64,000 nt of DNA from Bedellia somnulentella (GCA_963576735.1 OY755188.1:15426323-15490322); one strand, 5' to 3'; positions 53,340 to 63,914 are shown, counted from the first letter of the stretch. Numbers and translations: made by a program. The notes: generated from the sequence alone by a model not told the origin.

Positions 53340-53458
53340 ATAAGGACCCTGTAGCTTGGCCCATCGAGCCCCGGAGACTTCCTGGGTCTGAGGTGTTCAA
53401 TTATGTCATTTCCTATATTATTAAGTATGTCCTCTGGGGTCGGTTTTAATATTACATA
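53340..53458 (-). pseudogene. LINE reverse transcriptase scrap
   Basis: Encodes TPEDILNNIGNDIIEHLRP and RKSPGLDG on the minus strand, the start of a jockey-like RT domain. Confidence 0.6.
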
Positions 53459-53466
53459 TGTAAAAT

Positions 53467-53679
53467 ATACATACATACATACATATTCTCACGGCTATAA
53501 ATCCCTAGAAGGGGTAGCCAGAGCTAAGGAACTAGAAATTCCTCAGCCACTTTTGGAAAGTTAAGTGGGAATAAGATGTTAAAATAAAAGTTGTTGGTGA
53601 TGGGTCTCCAACCGCATCGCCCAACCATCCCTTAAAAGCCCCAATACCGTTAGTCGCCTCTTACGTACACCCACCGGAA
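53467..53679 (-). repeat. SINE A, 5'-truncated, 7-bp TSD
   Basis: GTAAAAT at 53460-53466 and 53680-53686. Confidence 0.85.
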
Positions 53680-54306
53680 GTAAAATTTTATGCCAACCAT
53701 GTAGATGGATTGGAAAATTCCCATGAATGAAATTTTAAGTTTTTATTATACGAATTCGTCGTCTTTTAGTCACCTACCGAGGTTTTCAAAAACTTTTGTT
53801 GTCACGTTTTTAATATGCGTCATTGAATATTTACGATTAAGCAGTATTTAAGTACAATTGTACTGTTAAGTACTTTAAGCATTGTTGACTTATTGCGAGT
53901 TTTAATCGAAATTTTGTTTTTGATCAGAATGATCGAGTTCAATACGACAGAGTGAAAACAATATATATTTGTCTCTTTTACTCCTCTGTATTACTTTACT
54001 TTACAACGGTGTAAAGTAAAGTACTTTACTAAGTAAGTACTTTAGCCTGTACAATACTTCACAAAAACAAAACAAAAATGTCTGTGTTTGACGTTATCTT
54101 TAGTGTTGTTTTGTTACTTCTTGTTTTTTAATATATAATTATTTATTATTTTGTGGTGTTGTTTCTGTATTGGTTTCATTTCATAATAATCTGTTGATAA
54201 TAGATAGCCAGAAGTGATACTATCTAGCCCCAGCCTGTTTGCCTGCTTTTAATATTAAGTTATAAAAAAAATTAGGATATTTAATTTTTGTTGGACTATC
54301 TAAAAT
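53680..54306 (+). promoter_or_regulatory. upstream region of Smg9 (inferred)
   Basis: AT-rich. Contains AAGTA/TACTTT repeats near 53995-54050. No TATA box singled out. Confidence 0.3.
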
Positions 54307-57300
54307 ATGGCTGATAGAAAGAAAAAGATATACGGTGCAAAAGTAAGTGCAATAATAAATAGATATTGTATAATTTTCTTTTGCCACCGTAGTTTATCAT
54401 AACGTCAATGCAATGATGTCACAAAACCAACATAATTATATTAGATATTTTTTTGTTGCTAGGATTCAGCTCCCCGTAAGCCTGTTATCCTCAAGCCTGA
54501 CCGTGAAACGCCAAAAGATCAAGCAAAAGAGAAACAAGAGAAAGAAAAGCAGCCAACTATAATTTTAAAAACCAGAGAACAGTCTACCCCTAAAGATGAA
54601 AGACCTCAAAGTCCTAGAAGCCTTGCAGAAAATGAGCCACAGCCAAGTAAAATTGTGCAAAATGAATCAAAAGAGAAGAAAATAATGGGTAAATATAGTA
54701 TTTTCTAAGACTTTCATGATTACACATTACAATTAAAACAACTATTGATTTTCGGATATTTAATCACATGTTATTACATGGATTTAAAGCTGACTTTTTG
54801 GAAACTTTTCATTTATCATGGTCATGGGAAGACTGGGTAAATAAATAACATTTTGCTTACCATATTTTATGCTGCAAACCATTATTCACATCTTTAATTT
54901 TAAACAAAAGTAACCAGTTTGTCAGAATCAGGAATTAAATAGACATATATTTCTGAGATCCAAGACATGATGGCAATTTAAGGATGGTGGTTATCCAATA
55001 ACTATACTACCAACCACTCAATCTTATATAGTGCCAAATTATAAAAATAATAATTCTATTTGACTAGTAATCCAACAGCCTAAAATTTTATTATTTAATA
55101 CTAAAAAGTTTTCATGATTTGATATTTAGCACTAATAGAAAATTGCACACAAAATATTTATTTGAAGTATATTTATCTTGACCACATAAATAAACAGCTA
55201 GCCATTATCACCTTGCAGTAGTGTTTACTTTATTGCGAGGGATTACTTAATAAGTTGTCTCTTATTTTTTTGTACGCAAAGAATTTTATCAAGTAGTGTC
55301 AAACAAATGGCAAATTCTTTTATTCACATATAGAATAAAGCATTTACTACTTACTACTTAGGTTTGTTCACAAACATTGTAAACACTATCCCTTTATATT
55401 TTCAATTGTTTTTTGCCTTTTAAATTGAAGAAAATGGCACTATAGTCTGAGTACTAAATATTTTACAATATTGCAAGTCTTATTTCCCATTGGAGTAGGC
55501 AGAGACATTTATTTGTGAATACTTTACTAATTCTCACTCTATCATGTTTATAAAAAGTTGCTTTATAAAAACATCTTCTTTTTAGAAAAACCACCTCCAC
55601 CACTGAAGCAAATGAAAGAGCCAATTAAATTAATTGATGAAAATATGGAGTTGATCACATCAGCCCTCGAATACATGAATGATTCTAATACTTCCTACTT
55701 GGTAATAGGAATCATGGGTAAGTTAATATTATAACATACATACATATTGTCATAACAGCTAAATATAGCACTAACCCATGACATGATAACAGTCATAGTT
55801 CAATGGGTGGAACCCCAACTCTCATGCAGACAGGCCTTGGTTGAAATCCCAGGTGGCGCCTACCGACAATCTCCCCTTCACGTTCCAATTTATAAAGCTT
55901 TTTGGGATATATAGACATACTCATGTCATTTATATAACATAACTTAAACGTTCACGCCAAATATCCTCGAAGGGGTTGGCAGAGATACGAATACTTCTGA
56001 ACATCACGTGACTTTGTCACCCGGTGTTCAGAGTACCCACTTTATGCATGGACAGTGTACTCACGTGATAGGGGGCAGGCCTATTGCCGTTTTGTACGAA
56101 TACACTGTCACATGACTAAGTACAACTCAGCCATGTGGGTTTCCTCATGATGTTTTCCCTCACCATTAACAACCATGATAAATTAACTACACATATGTCT
56201 TTAGAAAAGACAAATTGGTGTAGGCCCGACCCGGGATTTGAACACTAGTCGCTTACACGTTAACCGGTGTTCAACCCGTTGAGCTATCATGTCGTTGTAT
56301 AATCATTTAATGTGTACATAAATTTATTCAAGCTATTAGTTCCTATTATTATTATTATTATATTAGATGGGCGATAAGCGCCACGGGTTTCCGCACTGAG
56401 CCCGGCATGGCAAGCCATTGTACGTGGACCAAGTGGTCATTTAATTCTCCCAACCTAATTCCGTCCAGAAGGCGAGTAGCTTATCCAGGTCAGCTACTGC
56501 CTCTGGGAGCGACTTTATGGATCCTATCGTGTTATAGCGGATATCGGCTACCCCCGTGCATTCCTGGAGCACGTGAGCAACCGTTTCGTCAGCTTCCATG
56601 CACGCTCGGCACATGGGGCTGTCGGTAATGCCTATAGTGTATAAGTGTTTATTTAGTGTGGTATGTCCTGTAAGTACTCCAGTCACTGTCCGCAGATCTT
56701 TCCTGCTTAGTCGCAGGGCGCGCCCGGTCAGCTTCCTGTCAAGGGTTGGCATGATTTCCTTCGACTGTCTGCAACCGGGCTCCTCCTGCCAGTGTATCTT
56801 GGAGAGGGAGTGAGTGCGTTCTTTTAGCCATGCGCGAAGCTGACCATAGGGTAGGGGTATGATCGGTTCAGGACCATATAGATCCCTTGCCGAACCCCCC
56901 CTAGCCAATTCGTCAGCAGCGTCGTTACCCAAGGAGCCGCTGTGGCCCCTTATCCATTGTAGGGTTATAGTGTTATTCCGAGCTGCTTCCTCAAGAGCTC
57001 TGTGGCACTCCAGGACTAGCCCTGAGGTGAATTCACAGCGATCCAGAGCCTGCAGCACAGATGCACTGTCCGAGATGATTCTGATATGCATATCGGACAC
57101 ATCTCGGGCTTTGATTGCCATGGCCGCCTCGATTATTCCAAGACACTCCGCTTGGAATACCGTGTTGTGTCGACCTAGGCTTTTGGAAATTTTAATATTG
57201 AGGTCTTGTGAATATACCCCGGCTCCAGTCCCTTGGTTGGTCTTGGAGCCGTCTGTGTATACACGCACCTCTTTAATATTGGAGTAGTCATGCTGTTCCT

Positions 57301-60300
57301 CTTCGAGTATAACAGTATAGTTGTGTTTGGTAATTATAGTTCTAGTTATCCTATCACAGGGCGCAGCAAGTAAGGGCTGATATTGGATAGCCATTGTGTG
57401 TATATTTGTGTGTAGGATTCTAGAGTCGTTTCTAAGGTGCCCTGCATTTTTTAGTCTGAGTGAGGACATCGCCGCCTCCTGCTGTATGTGTAGGTGTAAG
57501 GGTGGCAGGTTCAGTAACGCCTGAAGAGCTGCCGTCGGTGTAGTTCTCATACAGCCTGTAATGGCCAGGCAGGCAAGCCGTTGCATTTTTTCCAGGTCAT
57601 TTTGGGCTGTTGTTAGTTTGGTTCTCGGCCACCAGACCAGTGAGCCGTAGGTTATTACTGGTCTGATAATGATGGTATAAAGCCAGTGAACGATCCTAGG
57701 TTTGAGTCCCCAGTTTTTACCTAGTACCCTATTGCACTGCCATAGCATAGCGCTGGCTTTTTTTATTGTGTTATCTAAGTGTGGTTTCCAGCTAAGTTTA
57801 TCATCTAGGGTTATTCCTAGATATTTAACTGTTTTTGAGAGAGTGAGTTCAGTTCCAAAAAGCTTTGGAAGTTCAAAAGGGGGGAGCTTTCTTTTGTGAG
57901 TGAAAAGTATTAGTTCAGTCTTTTTAGGATTTACTTTCAGGTCGTATTCGTTGCACCATGTCTCCACAACTCTCAATGCTTGACCCATTTCTTTGCAGAG
58001 CATGTTTACATGATTTCCATTTAGGAGAATTGTGAGATCATCTGCGTAGCCTACCGTAAAGTAGGATAGGTCATTGAGTCTCTTAAGTAAGGAGTCGACC
58101 ACCATGTTCCAGAGGAGTGGGGAGAGGACCCCCCCTTGGGGGCAGCCTCTCGTCACAATAGCTCTGGTGGTGTCTCTTACAGTAACTTGCACCGCTCTAA
58201 GTCTCAACATGTTAACAATCCAACCCCTGAGTGCGGAATTGACACGGAAATCTTTCAGAGTTTTATCGATGCAAGGTATGCTGGTTTTATCGAAGGCACC
58301 TTCAATGTCTATGAAGGTGCCTAGTGTAGACAACTTTGAGTTGAGTGCACATTCTATTTTAGATATTACATTGTGCAACGCAGTCTCAGTTGATTTATCT
58401 TTGGTATAGGCATGTTGATGTGTATGGAGGGGTTTTTTCGTAAGTGATTTTTCTCTTATACATCTGTCACATAGTCTTTCCAGAGTTTTTAAGAGAAAGG
58501 ATGTAAGGCTAATGGGTCTAAAGGATTTCGGGTCGGTATAGTCCGACTTTCCAGGTTTAGGTATGAAAGTTACTTTAACTTCACGCCATGCTATCGGTAC
58601 ATATCTGTATGCGATGCATGATTGGTAGATTTTGACCAGCCAGGGAGACAGGATGTCTCTCGCCCACTGAAGTAAAGCAGGGAAGATCCCATCTAGGCCT
58701 GGTGATTTGAAAGGGTTGAAAGACTTAATCGCCCATTCAATCTGGTCTTTAGTGACAAGCTCTTGTGAAAAGAGCCAGTCCGCTTCATTGGGGTCGATGT
58801 TCTGCTCCTCATTCCAGTTTGTGTCATCTGTATGACGACAGTCAGGGAAGTGGCAGTCTAGGAGCAGTTTATGTGTTTCTGTGTCTGTCGTGGTAAATGT
58901 GTTATCGGATTTTTTAAGCGGGCCTACAGTGGGGTTACTATCGGTGGAAAGAATTTTCCGTACCCTCGCCGCTTTATTGTTTGATTCAATTGATCCACAA
59001 AACTTTCGCCAGGCTTGCCTTTTGCGAGATCGAATACGTTTTTTGTAGGTGGCTAACATGCATTTATAGTTGTCCCAGTCTATAGGTAGCCTGGAATTTT
59101 TTGCTTTATTAAAGAGTCTACGTAGTTCACCGCGCATTTTTTCCAACTCAGGGCTCCACCACCTACTGGTTTCTTTCCCTGGAATTGTTGGTTGTTTAAG
59201 CGGGCAGGTGGATTCAAAAGAGTCCATTATAGCTGCGGTGACCATTTTAAGGTTACTTTCGATATGTGTTGGGCCATCCGTGTTTTCATTGGTGAGTGTG
59301 TTAAGTTTAGTCTTTAAGAGAGATCTATAAGAGAGTACGTTTGTGACTCGTGGGTTACGTTTTGGGGGGGGTAGTGTGTAGTCACTAGTTAAGTTGAAGC
59401 AGATCCGCCGATGGTCAGCGCAACTTAGTTCCGTTGACACATGCCAGTTGGAGACTAAGTGCGAGGCCCCAGTGCTGACTAAAGTGATATCAACTATAGT
59501 TTGGCCCCGGGATGTGACCCAAGTGGGTTCCGATCCGATATTTGCTATGTTAAGGTTAGTAGAGAATAAATATGTGGATAGTACCTTTCCTCTTTGGTTG
59601 GCCGCGTGGCAGCCCCACAGCGGGTGATGCGCATTCGCATCAGCTCCGATGATGAGCTCAGTACCGGACTGCTCACAGTACTGCACCAGCTCGGTCATTT
59701 CTTTGGGTGGGCAGTCGTCGTCACCAGGCATGTAGCAGGACGCTAGGACAACATCTGGGGTCCCCCTGCTGGCTGTGGTGATCTTGGTAGCTATCAGGTC
59801 TCTAGAACAGTATTGGGTTAGTGGCATGCTTTGAATACATTTAGGAAGATAAATGCATGCTCTCGGGTTTGTGCATGTGGTATCATATAACAACTTACCT
59901 CCGATGTTGCTGAGACCACATATGCGGTTTGCCCTGATCCACGGCTCCTGGATCAGTGCAATACTATTAGGTGAAGTATCCAGCACTGTGCGTAGGGTAG
60001 CCGTTGCCGCTTGACTATGCTGGATATTACTTTGGAGGATGGGAAGAACTTTAGGAGGGGGGAGCATCGCTAAGAATCTCCCCCTCTAGCTCCTCCTCCA
60101 GGTCTATGTCGGATATAGCCCTGGGTGATGATGTAAGCATGGCCTCGTCCCAGGGTTCCGGGACGGATTCAGCGCATGCTAGCCGGCCAAGCTTGTCGAC
60201 GGTCTCTTGGAGAGCCTCCGGTTCCTCCACAGGCCTGCTGGTGGAGGGTTTTGGCTCATCCGACCCTGGAGTGGTGGTAGCTGGCTGGTTGCCAGGGGCC

Positions 60301-63300
60301 TCTGCGGATGCCTTGGTGTCGGGCGGTGTGTCACTCAGTTTCTTCCTCCCAACTATAAACCTCGCGTACACCGGCCCAAACCCAAAGGCGATTCGTCGAT
60401 CTCTGCTCATAAGTTTCTCCACCTCGTCCGGTGGTAGTCCTAATGTCAGAAGGGTGCCCTTCTTTTCCCCATCGACGGTAGTCGCCTTGTATAGGTGCCA
60501 CTGTGGTATGTTATACCAGCGGCCGTTCTGCTTGCAAAGCAGAGTCTGCAGCCGTTTCAGTGGCCCCGTATACCTGGGGATAAAAAGAGCAATTCGGGTG
60601 CGGGTGGGGATATCAGCCTGGCTGACAACCCGGATCCTATCGCCAGAGGGGAGCTTGACGTTCGATGCGAATTCCTGTATCCAGGTCAACGCAACCTCGT
60701 CTTCGCACAGGATGTGCAGCGTGCCCCCGGACAACTTTGGGCATCCTCTGAAGCTCGGCGCTACCGCGACATCGGTGTCAACGGTATCGAAGACCTTCTC
60801 CTCAATGAGGTTCCCGAGGTATTCGGCCTCCGAGGGGGTCAAATCTCTCAGGGACGTCGAGGTGAGTGCCACTTCGAACCTGGAGCGGTCTTCAGCGGCT
60901 TGGGCGTAGGTTTTCCCTCCCTTGGTGGTTTTTGCCCGTTTGGGCTCAACCATCTGGGCGGGGGATCTGCTGTCGTCCGGTCGACCTCTCTTAGATGCCT
61001 CGTGAACCTTGGAGGGTCCCGATTCATCCAAGGGGCGATCGGATTTACCGGTTCGTTTACCGCGGCTCCCATGGGGTGCGTCGCGCCGGTAACGGTTGTC
61101 TTCAGACTCCTGTGTGGGATTTTTGCCGCCGGATCCCGCCCTCGACCCCCCAGCCCGCGGGGCTAAACCCGCGCCCTGGGGTGGTGGGGGGCGAGAGCTC
61201 GGCGCGCTAGGCTTAGCCGGTCCCGCACTTGGAGTCTGCCCGCGGTTGAGCTGGCTCACGTCCCCTCGCAGAGCTTGGGGGCGCGATCCATCTCCTCCGC
61301 CACAACCCACCTGGCTCTGTGACGGCCGCGCGACACCCCCCGTGAGCTCCGCGGCTTTCCGGGCTTTAGTTGCGCGGCGATAAGCGCCGCTTTTTCTCGA
61401 TCTTTGGCGGGTTCTCCCCTGGTCGGGGCCGCTTACGGAATTTCCGTTGCCTCGGCCCTGCGCGTGCGCAAAGCGTCCGCGTGGATCGGGCAACGGCGAT
61501 TTGGGGCGAGGCTTTCTAGCCTGCCTTAGGGGCACGGTTTCCCAAGTGCCGTAGAATTGGTCCCGGTTGCACGTCGGGGACCCTGCGGAAGACGTCATGG
61601 CCTCTTCAGTCTTCCTCTCCTCTCCTTTTCTTGCTTCTTCCTCCAGCGAAACATTGCCCCCCCCAGAATACGAGGGGCAGCCTGAACCCTGCAAGCAGGT
61701 TTCAGGGAGGGATTCCCGGTCCCGGTTGGGACACGTACCCTCCTGGGGTAGTCTATCTCTTCTTTGTTGCGCCATTGGTTTGAAGTTGGGGGGTTTTCGG
61801 CATAGGTTTTGGTTGACGCCTGCATCAGAGTGATGCAGAGCGCGTAACAGGCGGCAACGACGTGAACGGTAACCATAGCCTTGCCTTGGAGGTTCAAAAA
61901 CCGACCCCTCCAGGGCCATTCGCCAACTTTGAATAATTAAACTAGGTTTAACCATCCAAAGCTAGGGAGGTCCTCAGTCTCGGTTTGGCAGAGGGCCTTA
62001 ATATACATAAACTAACTAAAGATCTGAAAGCCCCCCCGCCCATCTATTAGTTCCTATTGGGGTAGGCAAGGCAGAGACTATTGCCGCCCTAATAAGAGCA
62101 TAATACTGTACAGAGCCTACAATTTCAATTCCTATGTAATTTATTTAAACTACCTACCCATATAAACATTATGTTGAATAGGGACTGAGAATGGGAGCGT
62201 TCATCATTAAAATACTCATGTACTCTGATGTGGACCTCAATTTTATTTTGTCTCTTATGTTGAAAGACATGGCACAATAGTCTAAATACTAAATTGTTTC
62301 TGAAGCAACTGTGATAGCTAGCTCAATGGGTAAAATACTGCTTATCCTGCAGACTATGAGAGTTCAAATCCCTGGTTGGGCGTACACCAATTTGTCTTTG
62401 CTGAACTCATATGTGTGGTGAATTTATCATGGTTGTTAAGTGTGAAAGAAAACATACATACATACATATACTCACGGCTATAAATCCCTAGAAGGGGTAG
62501 CCAGAGCTAAGGAATTAGAAATTCCTTAGCCACTTTTGGAAAGTTGAGTGGGGAAAAGATGGTAAAACAAAGGTTTTTGGTGATGGGTCTCCAACCGCAT
62601 CGCCCAAAAACCCCTAAAAGCCCCAATACCGTTAGTCGCCTCTTACATACACCCACCGGAAGAAATGGGGTAGTGCTATTCTAAGCCGGCACTACACGGC
62701 CAAACATGAATTTTATGAAAGAAAACATCATGAAGAAACCCATACGGCTAAGTTGTACTTAGTCATGTGACAATGTATTCGTACAAAAACGGCGATAGGT
62801 CTGCTCCCTATCACGTGAGTGCACTGTCCAAGCAGAACATGGGTACTCTGAATGGCAGGTGACAATGTCATGTGATGTTCACTCTATGACATACATATAC
62901 TCACGGCTATAAATCCCAAGAAGGGGTAGCCAGAGCTAAGGAACTAGAAGTTCCTCAGCCACTTTTGGAAAGTTGAGGGGGGAAAAGATGGCAAAATAAA
63001 GGTTGTTGGTGATGGGTCTCTAACCGCATCGCCCAAAAATCCCTTAAAAAGCCCCAACACCGTTAGTCGCCTCTTACGTACACCCACCACTCTATTACTT
63101 CATTATTCACTCTATTAGTAGCTCTGCTAACCTCTTTGGCAATATATGTTGTGAATTTTTGAGTTCGAGTTGAGTTGAGTATATTATAGACAGAGTGAAG
63201 ACCCTACCCTAACACTAAGAATACTTTAAATATGGTACTTGGGTTCCTTTGGTAGCATGGGTGAGCATCAAGAATGAATTTCCTGACATTACCAAGTAAA

Positions 63301-63618
63301 CAAGATCTGACAAAAACTATCTGACCCATACTTCATACGTAAACCTTAATTTCCCAGGCATGCAAGGAGTTGGCAAATCAATGATAATGAACCTGTTAGC
63401 GCATAACCAACCAATACGAAATCTTTGTCAACAAATACTAAACTCTCACGAAATACTACTTGAAGATACTATCAAGGATGTAAATGATGTAGAACAGCAG
63501 ATAGAGGCACTCAATTTGGACAATACAACAGAAACTAAGAATAAAAAATGTGAGAAAGTGTTTAAGTTCAAAATGCAGGATATTGAGCAAATTGAAAGAG
63601 GTGTACATTGTACCAAAG
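54307..63618 (+). CDS. Smg9: SMG9, nonsense-mediated decay factor (5' part, gene runs off the window)
   Basis: Partner of SMG8 that restrains the SMG1 kinase, which phosphorylates UPF1 in nonsense-mediated mRNA decay. Exons so far: 54307-54342, 54463-54688, 55586-55717, 63358-63618, with matching phases and GT/AG borders; about 218 residues. The N-terminus is charged and proline-rich (PRKPVILKPDRE). Exon 3 ends in YLVIGIMG and exon 4 continues MQGVGKS, together the P-loop of the G domain (GMQGVGKS), as in SMG9. FKFKMQDIEQIERGVHCTKG matches the switch-I side region of the family. An acidic insertion of about 50 residues (ILLEDTIKDVNDVEQQIEAL) separates the P-loop from that block. Intron 3 (7.6 kb) carries an intact LINE. 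Confidence 0.9.
54695..54838. repeat. repeat E copy
   Basis: Same order of blocks as 24402-24550; starts within 10 bp of the Smg9 exon 2 donor. Confidence 0.65.
54839..55585. other. Smg9 intron 2, rest
   Basis: AT-rich. A remnant of the RTE 3' hairpin (CCCATTGGAGTAGGCAGAG, minus) is at about 55488-55510. Otherwise nothing recognised. Confidence 0.4.
55783..55870 (+). repeat. SINE B-like head only
   Basis: A box TAGTTCAATGG and B box GGTTGAAATCCC, then diverged sequence. Confidence 0.6.
55936..56296 (-). repeat. SINE B full length
   Basis: Minus strand with tRNA-like head (TAGCTCAACGG), CCCCTTCGAGG hairpin with one mispaired base, and GGCGTGAACG. Confidence 0.88.
56325..56347 (-). repeat. 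RTE 3' remnant, left part
   Basis: CTATTAGTTCCTATT here and at 62044 belongs to an old RTE tail that was the target of the next LINE. Confidence 0.7.
56441..60067 (-). CDS. LINE ORF2: endonuclease, reverse transcriptase, RNase H
   Basis: 1208 aa, uninterrupted. Residues 1-220 are an apurinic-type endonuclease (LIQEPW, GADANAHHPLWGC, SCADHRR). About 430-720 are reverse transcriptase (FKSPGLDGIFP, FIPKPGKSDY, FRPISLTSFLLKTLERL, FIDIEGAFD, CPQGGVLSPLLW, GYADD). About 935-1065 are RNase H (YTDGSK, QAECLGIIEA, SDSASVLQAL, IRGHSGSLGNDAAD). A CRAC-H-C finger (CRACMEADETVAHVLQEC) follows near 1150. RNase H and the (TAA)n tail place it in the I/LOA group. ATG at 60067 overlaps the end of ORF1 by 17 bases, which suggests termination-reinitiation. 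All key catalytic residues are present. Confidence 0.96.
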   Translation of the reverse strand: MLPPPKVLPILQSNIQHSQAATATLRTVLDTSPNSIALIQEPWIRANRICGLSNIGGKLLYDTTCTNPRACIYLPKCIQSMPLTQYCSRDLIATKITTASRGTPDVVLASCYMPGDDDCPPKEMTELVQYCEQSGTELIIGADANAHHPLWGCHAANQRGKVLSTYLFSTNLNIANIGSEPTWVTSRGQTIVDITLVSTGASHLVSNWHVSTELSCADHRRICFNLTSDYTLPPPKRNPRVTNVLSYRSLLKTKLNTLTNENTDGPTHIESNLKMVTAAIMDSFESTCPLKQPTIPGKETSRWWSPELEKMRGELRRLFNKAKNSRLPIDWDNYKCMLATYKKRIRSRKRQAWRKFCGSIESNNKAARVRKILSTDSNPTVGPLKKSDNTFTTTDTETHKLLLDCHFPDCRHTDDTNWNEEQNIDPNEADWLFSQELVTKDQIEWAIKSFNPFKSPGLDGIFPALLQWARDILSPWLVKIYQSCIAYRYVPIAWREVKVTFIPKPGKSDYTDPKSFRPISLTSFLLKTLERLCDRCIREKSLTKKPLHTHQHAYTKDKSTETALHNVISKIECALNSKLSTLGTFIDIEGAFDKTSIPCIDKTLKDFRVNSALRGWIVNMLRLRAVQVTVRDTTRAIVTRGCPQGGVLSPLLWNMVVDSLLKRLNDLSYFTVGYADDLTILLNGNHVNMLCKEMGQALRVVETWCNEYDLKVNPKKTELILFTHKRKLPPFELPKLFGTELTLSKTVKYLGITLDDKLSWKPHLDNTIKKASAMLWQCNRVLGKNWGLKPRIVHWLYTIIIRPVITYGSLVWWPRTKLTTAQNDLEKMQRLACLAITGCMRTTPTAALQALLNLPPLHLHIQQEAAMSSLRLKNAGHLRNDSRILHTNIHTMAIQYQPLLAAPCDRITRTIITKHNYTVILEEEQHDYSNIKEVRVYTDGSKTNQGTGAGVYSQDLNIKISKSLGRHNTVFQAECLGIIEAAMAIKARDVSDMHIRIISDSASVLQALDRCEFTSGLVLECHRALEEAARNNTITLQWIRGHSGSLGNDAADELARGGSARDLYGPEPIIPLPYGQLRAWLKERTHSLSKIHWQEEPGCRQSKEIMPTLDRKLTGRALRLSRKDLRTVTGVLTGHTTLNKHLYTIGITDSPMCRACMEADETVAHVLQECTGVADIRYNTIGSIKSLPEAVADLDKLLAFWTELGWEN
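60051..61955 (-). CDS. LINE ORF1: RNA-binding gag-like protein
   Basis: Up to 634 aa from 61955. Internal starts at 61775 (MAQQRR) and 61598 (MTSSAG, better context) are equally possible. The N-terminal two thirds are basic and rich in Gly, Arg, Pro and Ser, as expected for RNA binding. The C-terminal 230 or so residues (FRGCPKLSGGTLHILCEDE, ADIPTRTRIALFIP, IAFGFGPVYARF) look like the DUF4780 domain of arthropod LINE ORF1s. No CCHC knuckles were seen. High GC relative to surroundings. Confidence 0.88.
   Translation of the reverse strand: MVKPSLIIQSWRMALEGSVFEPPRQGYGYRSRRCRLLRALHHSDAGVNQNLCRKPPNFKPMAQQRRDRLPQEGTCPNRDRESLPETCLQGSGCPSYSGGGNVSLEEEARKGEERKTEEAMTSSAGSPTCNRDQFYGTWETVPLRQARKPRPKSPLPDPRGRFAHAQGRGNGNSVSGPDQGRTRQRSRKSGAYRRATKARKAAELTGGVARPSQSQVGCGGGDGSRPQALRGDVSQLNRGQTPSAGPAKPSAPSSRPPPPQGAGLAPRAGGSRAGSGGKNPTQESEDNRYRRDAPHGSRGKRTGKSDRPLDESGPSKVHEASKRGRPDDSRSPAQMVEPKRAKTTKGGKTYAQAAEDRSRFEVALTSTSLRDLTPSEAEYLGNLIEEKVFDTVDTDVAVAPSFRGCPKLSGGTLHILCEDEVALTWIQEFASNVKLPSGDRIRVVSQADIPTRTRIALFIPRYTGPLKRLQTLLCKQNGRWYNIPQWHLYKATTVDGEKKGTLLTLGLPPDEVEKLMSRDRRIAFGFGPVYARFIVGRKKLSDTPPDTKASAEAPGNQPATTTPGSDEPKPSTSRPVEEPEALQETVDKLGRLACAESVPEPWDEAMLTSSPRAISDIDLEEELEGEILSDAPPS
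62044..62090 (-). repeat. RTE 3' remnant, right part
   Basis: CCTATTGGGGTAGGC and GCAGAGACTATTG, continuing 56325-56347 across the LINE. Confidence 0.75.
62091..62301. other. unassigned intron DNA
   Basis: Nothing recognised. Confidence 0.3.
62456..62702 (-). repeat. SINE A with 13-bp TSD, inside SINE B
   Basis: TGAAAGAAAACAT at 62443-62455 and 62716-62728, with 13 extra bases before the second copy. Confidence 0.9.
62888..63105 (-). repeat. SINE A, 5'-truncated, 10-bp TSD, inside SINE B
   Basis: TTCACTCTAT at 62878-62887 and 63106-63115. Confidence 0.92.
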
Positions 63619-63644
63619 GTAACTTTTAATTATATACTGTAAGA

Positions 63645-63903
63645 TGTACTGTTGCCGTGTAGTGTCGGCTTAGAATAGCACTACCCCGTTTCTACCGATG
63701 GGTGTACGTAAGAGGCGACTAACGGTATTGGGGCTTTTAAGGGATTTTTGGGCGATGCGGCTGGAGACCCATCACCAACAACCTTTACTTTACCATCCTT
63801 TCCCCACTCAATTTTCCAAATGTGGCTGAGGAATTTCTAATGCCTTAGCTCTGGCTACCCCTTCTAGGGATTTATAGCCGTGAGTATATGTATGTATGTA
63901 TGT
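63645..63903 (+). repeat. SINE A full length with 11-bp TSD
   Basis: ATACTGTAAGA at 63634-63644 and 63904-63914. Starts 26 bp after the Smg9 exon 4 donor. Confidence 0.93.
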
Positions 63904-63914
63904 ATACTGTAAGA

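Larger units (their letters stand above)
56348..62043 (-). mobile_element. full-length I/LOA-type LINE with 15-bp TSD
   Basis: CTATTAGTTCCTATT flanks both ends (56333-56347, 62044-62058). 5696 bp, two overlapping open frames without stops, and a TAA-type repeat tail (ATT repeats on the plus strand at 56346-56361). Sits in Smg9 intron 3, antisense to the gene. Confidence 0.96.
62302..63170 (+). repeat. SINE B copy split by two SINE A insertions
   Basis: Head at 62302-62455 (TAGCTCAATGG, AGTTCAAATCC), middle at 62716-62887 and diverged tail at 63106-63170 (TAGCTCTGCTAACCTC). Together they make one old SINE B. Confidence 0.82.

Noticed and set aside
60106..61383. Plus-strand frames up to 267 codons opposite LINE ORF1
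   Set aside because: GC-rich antisense of ORF1; low-complexity composition and no domain.
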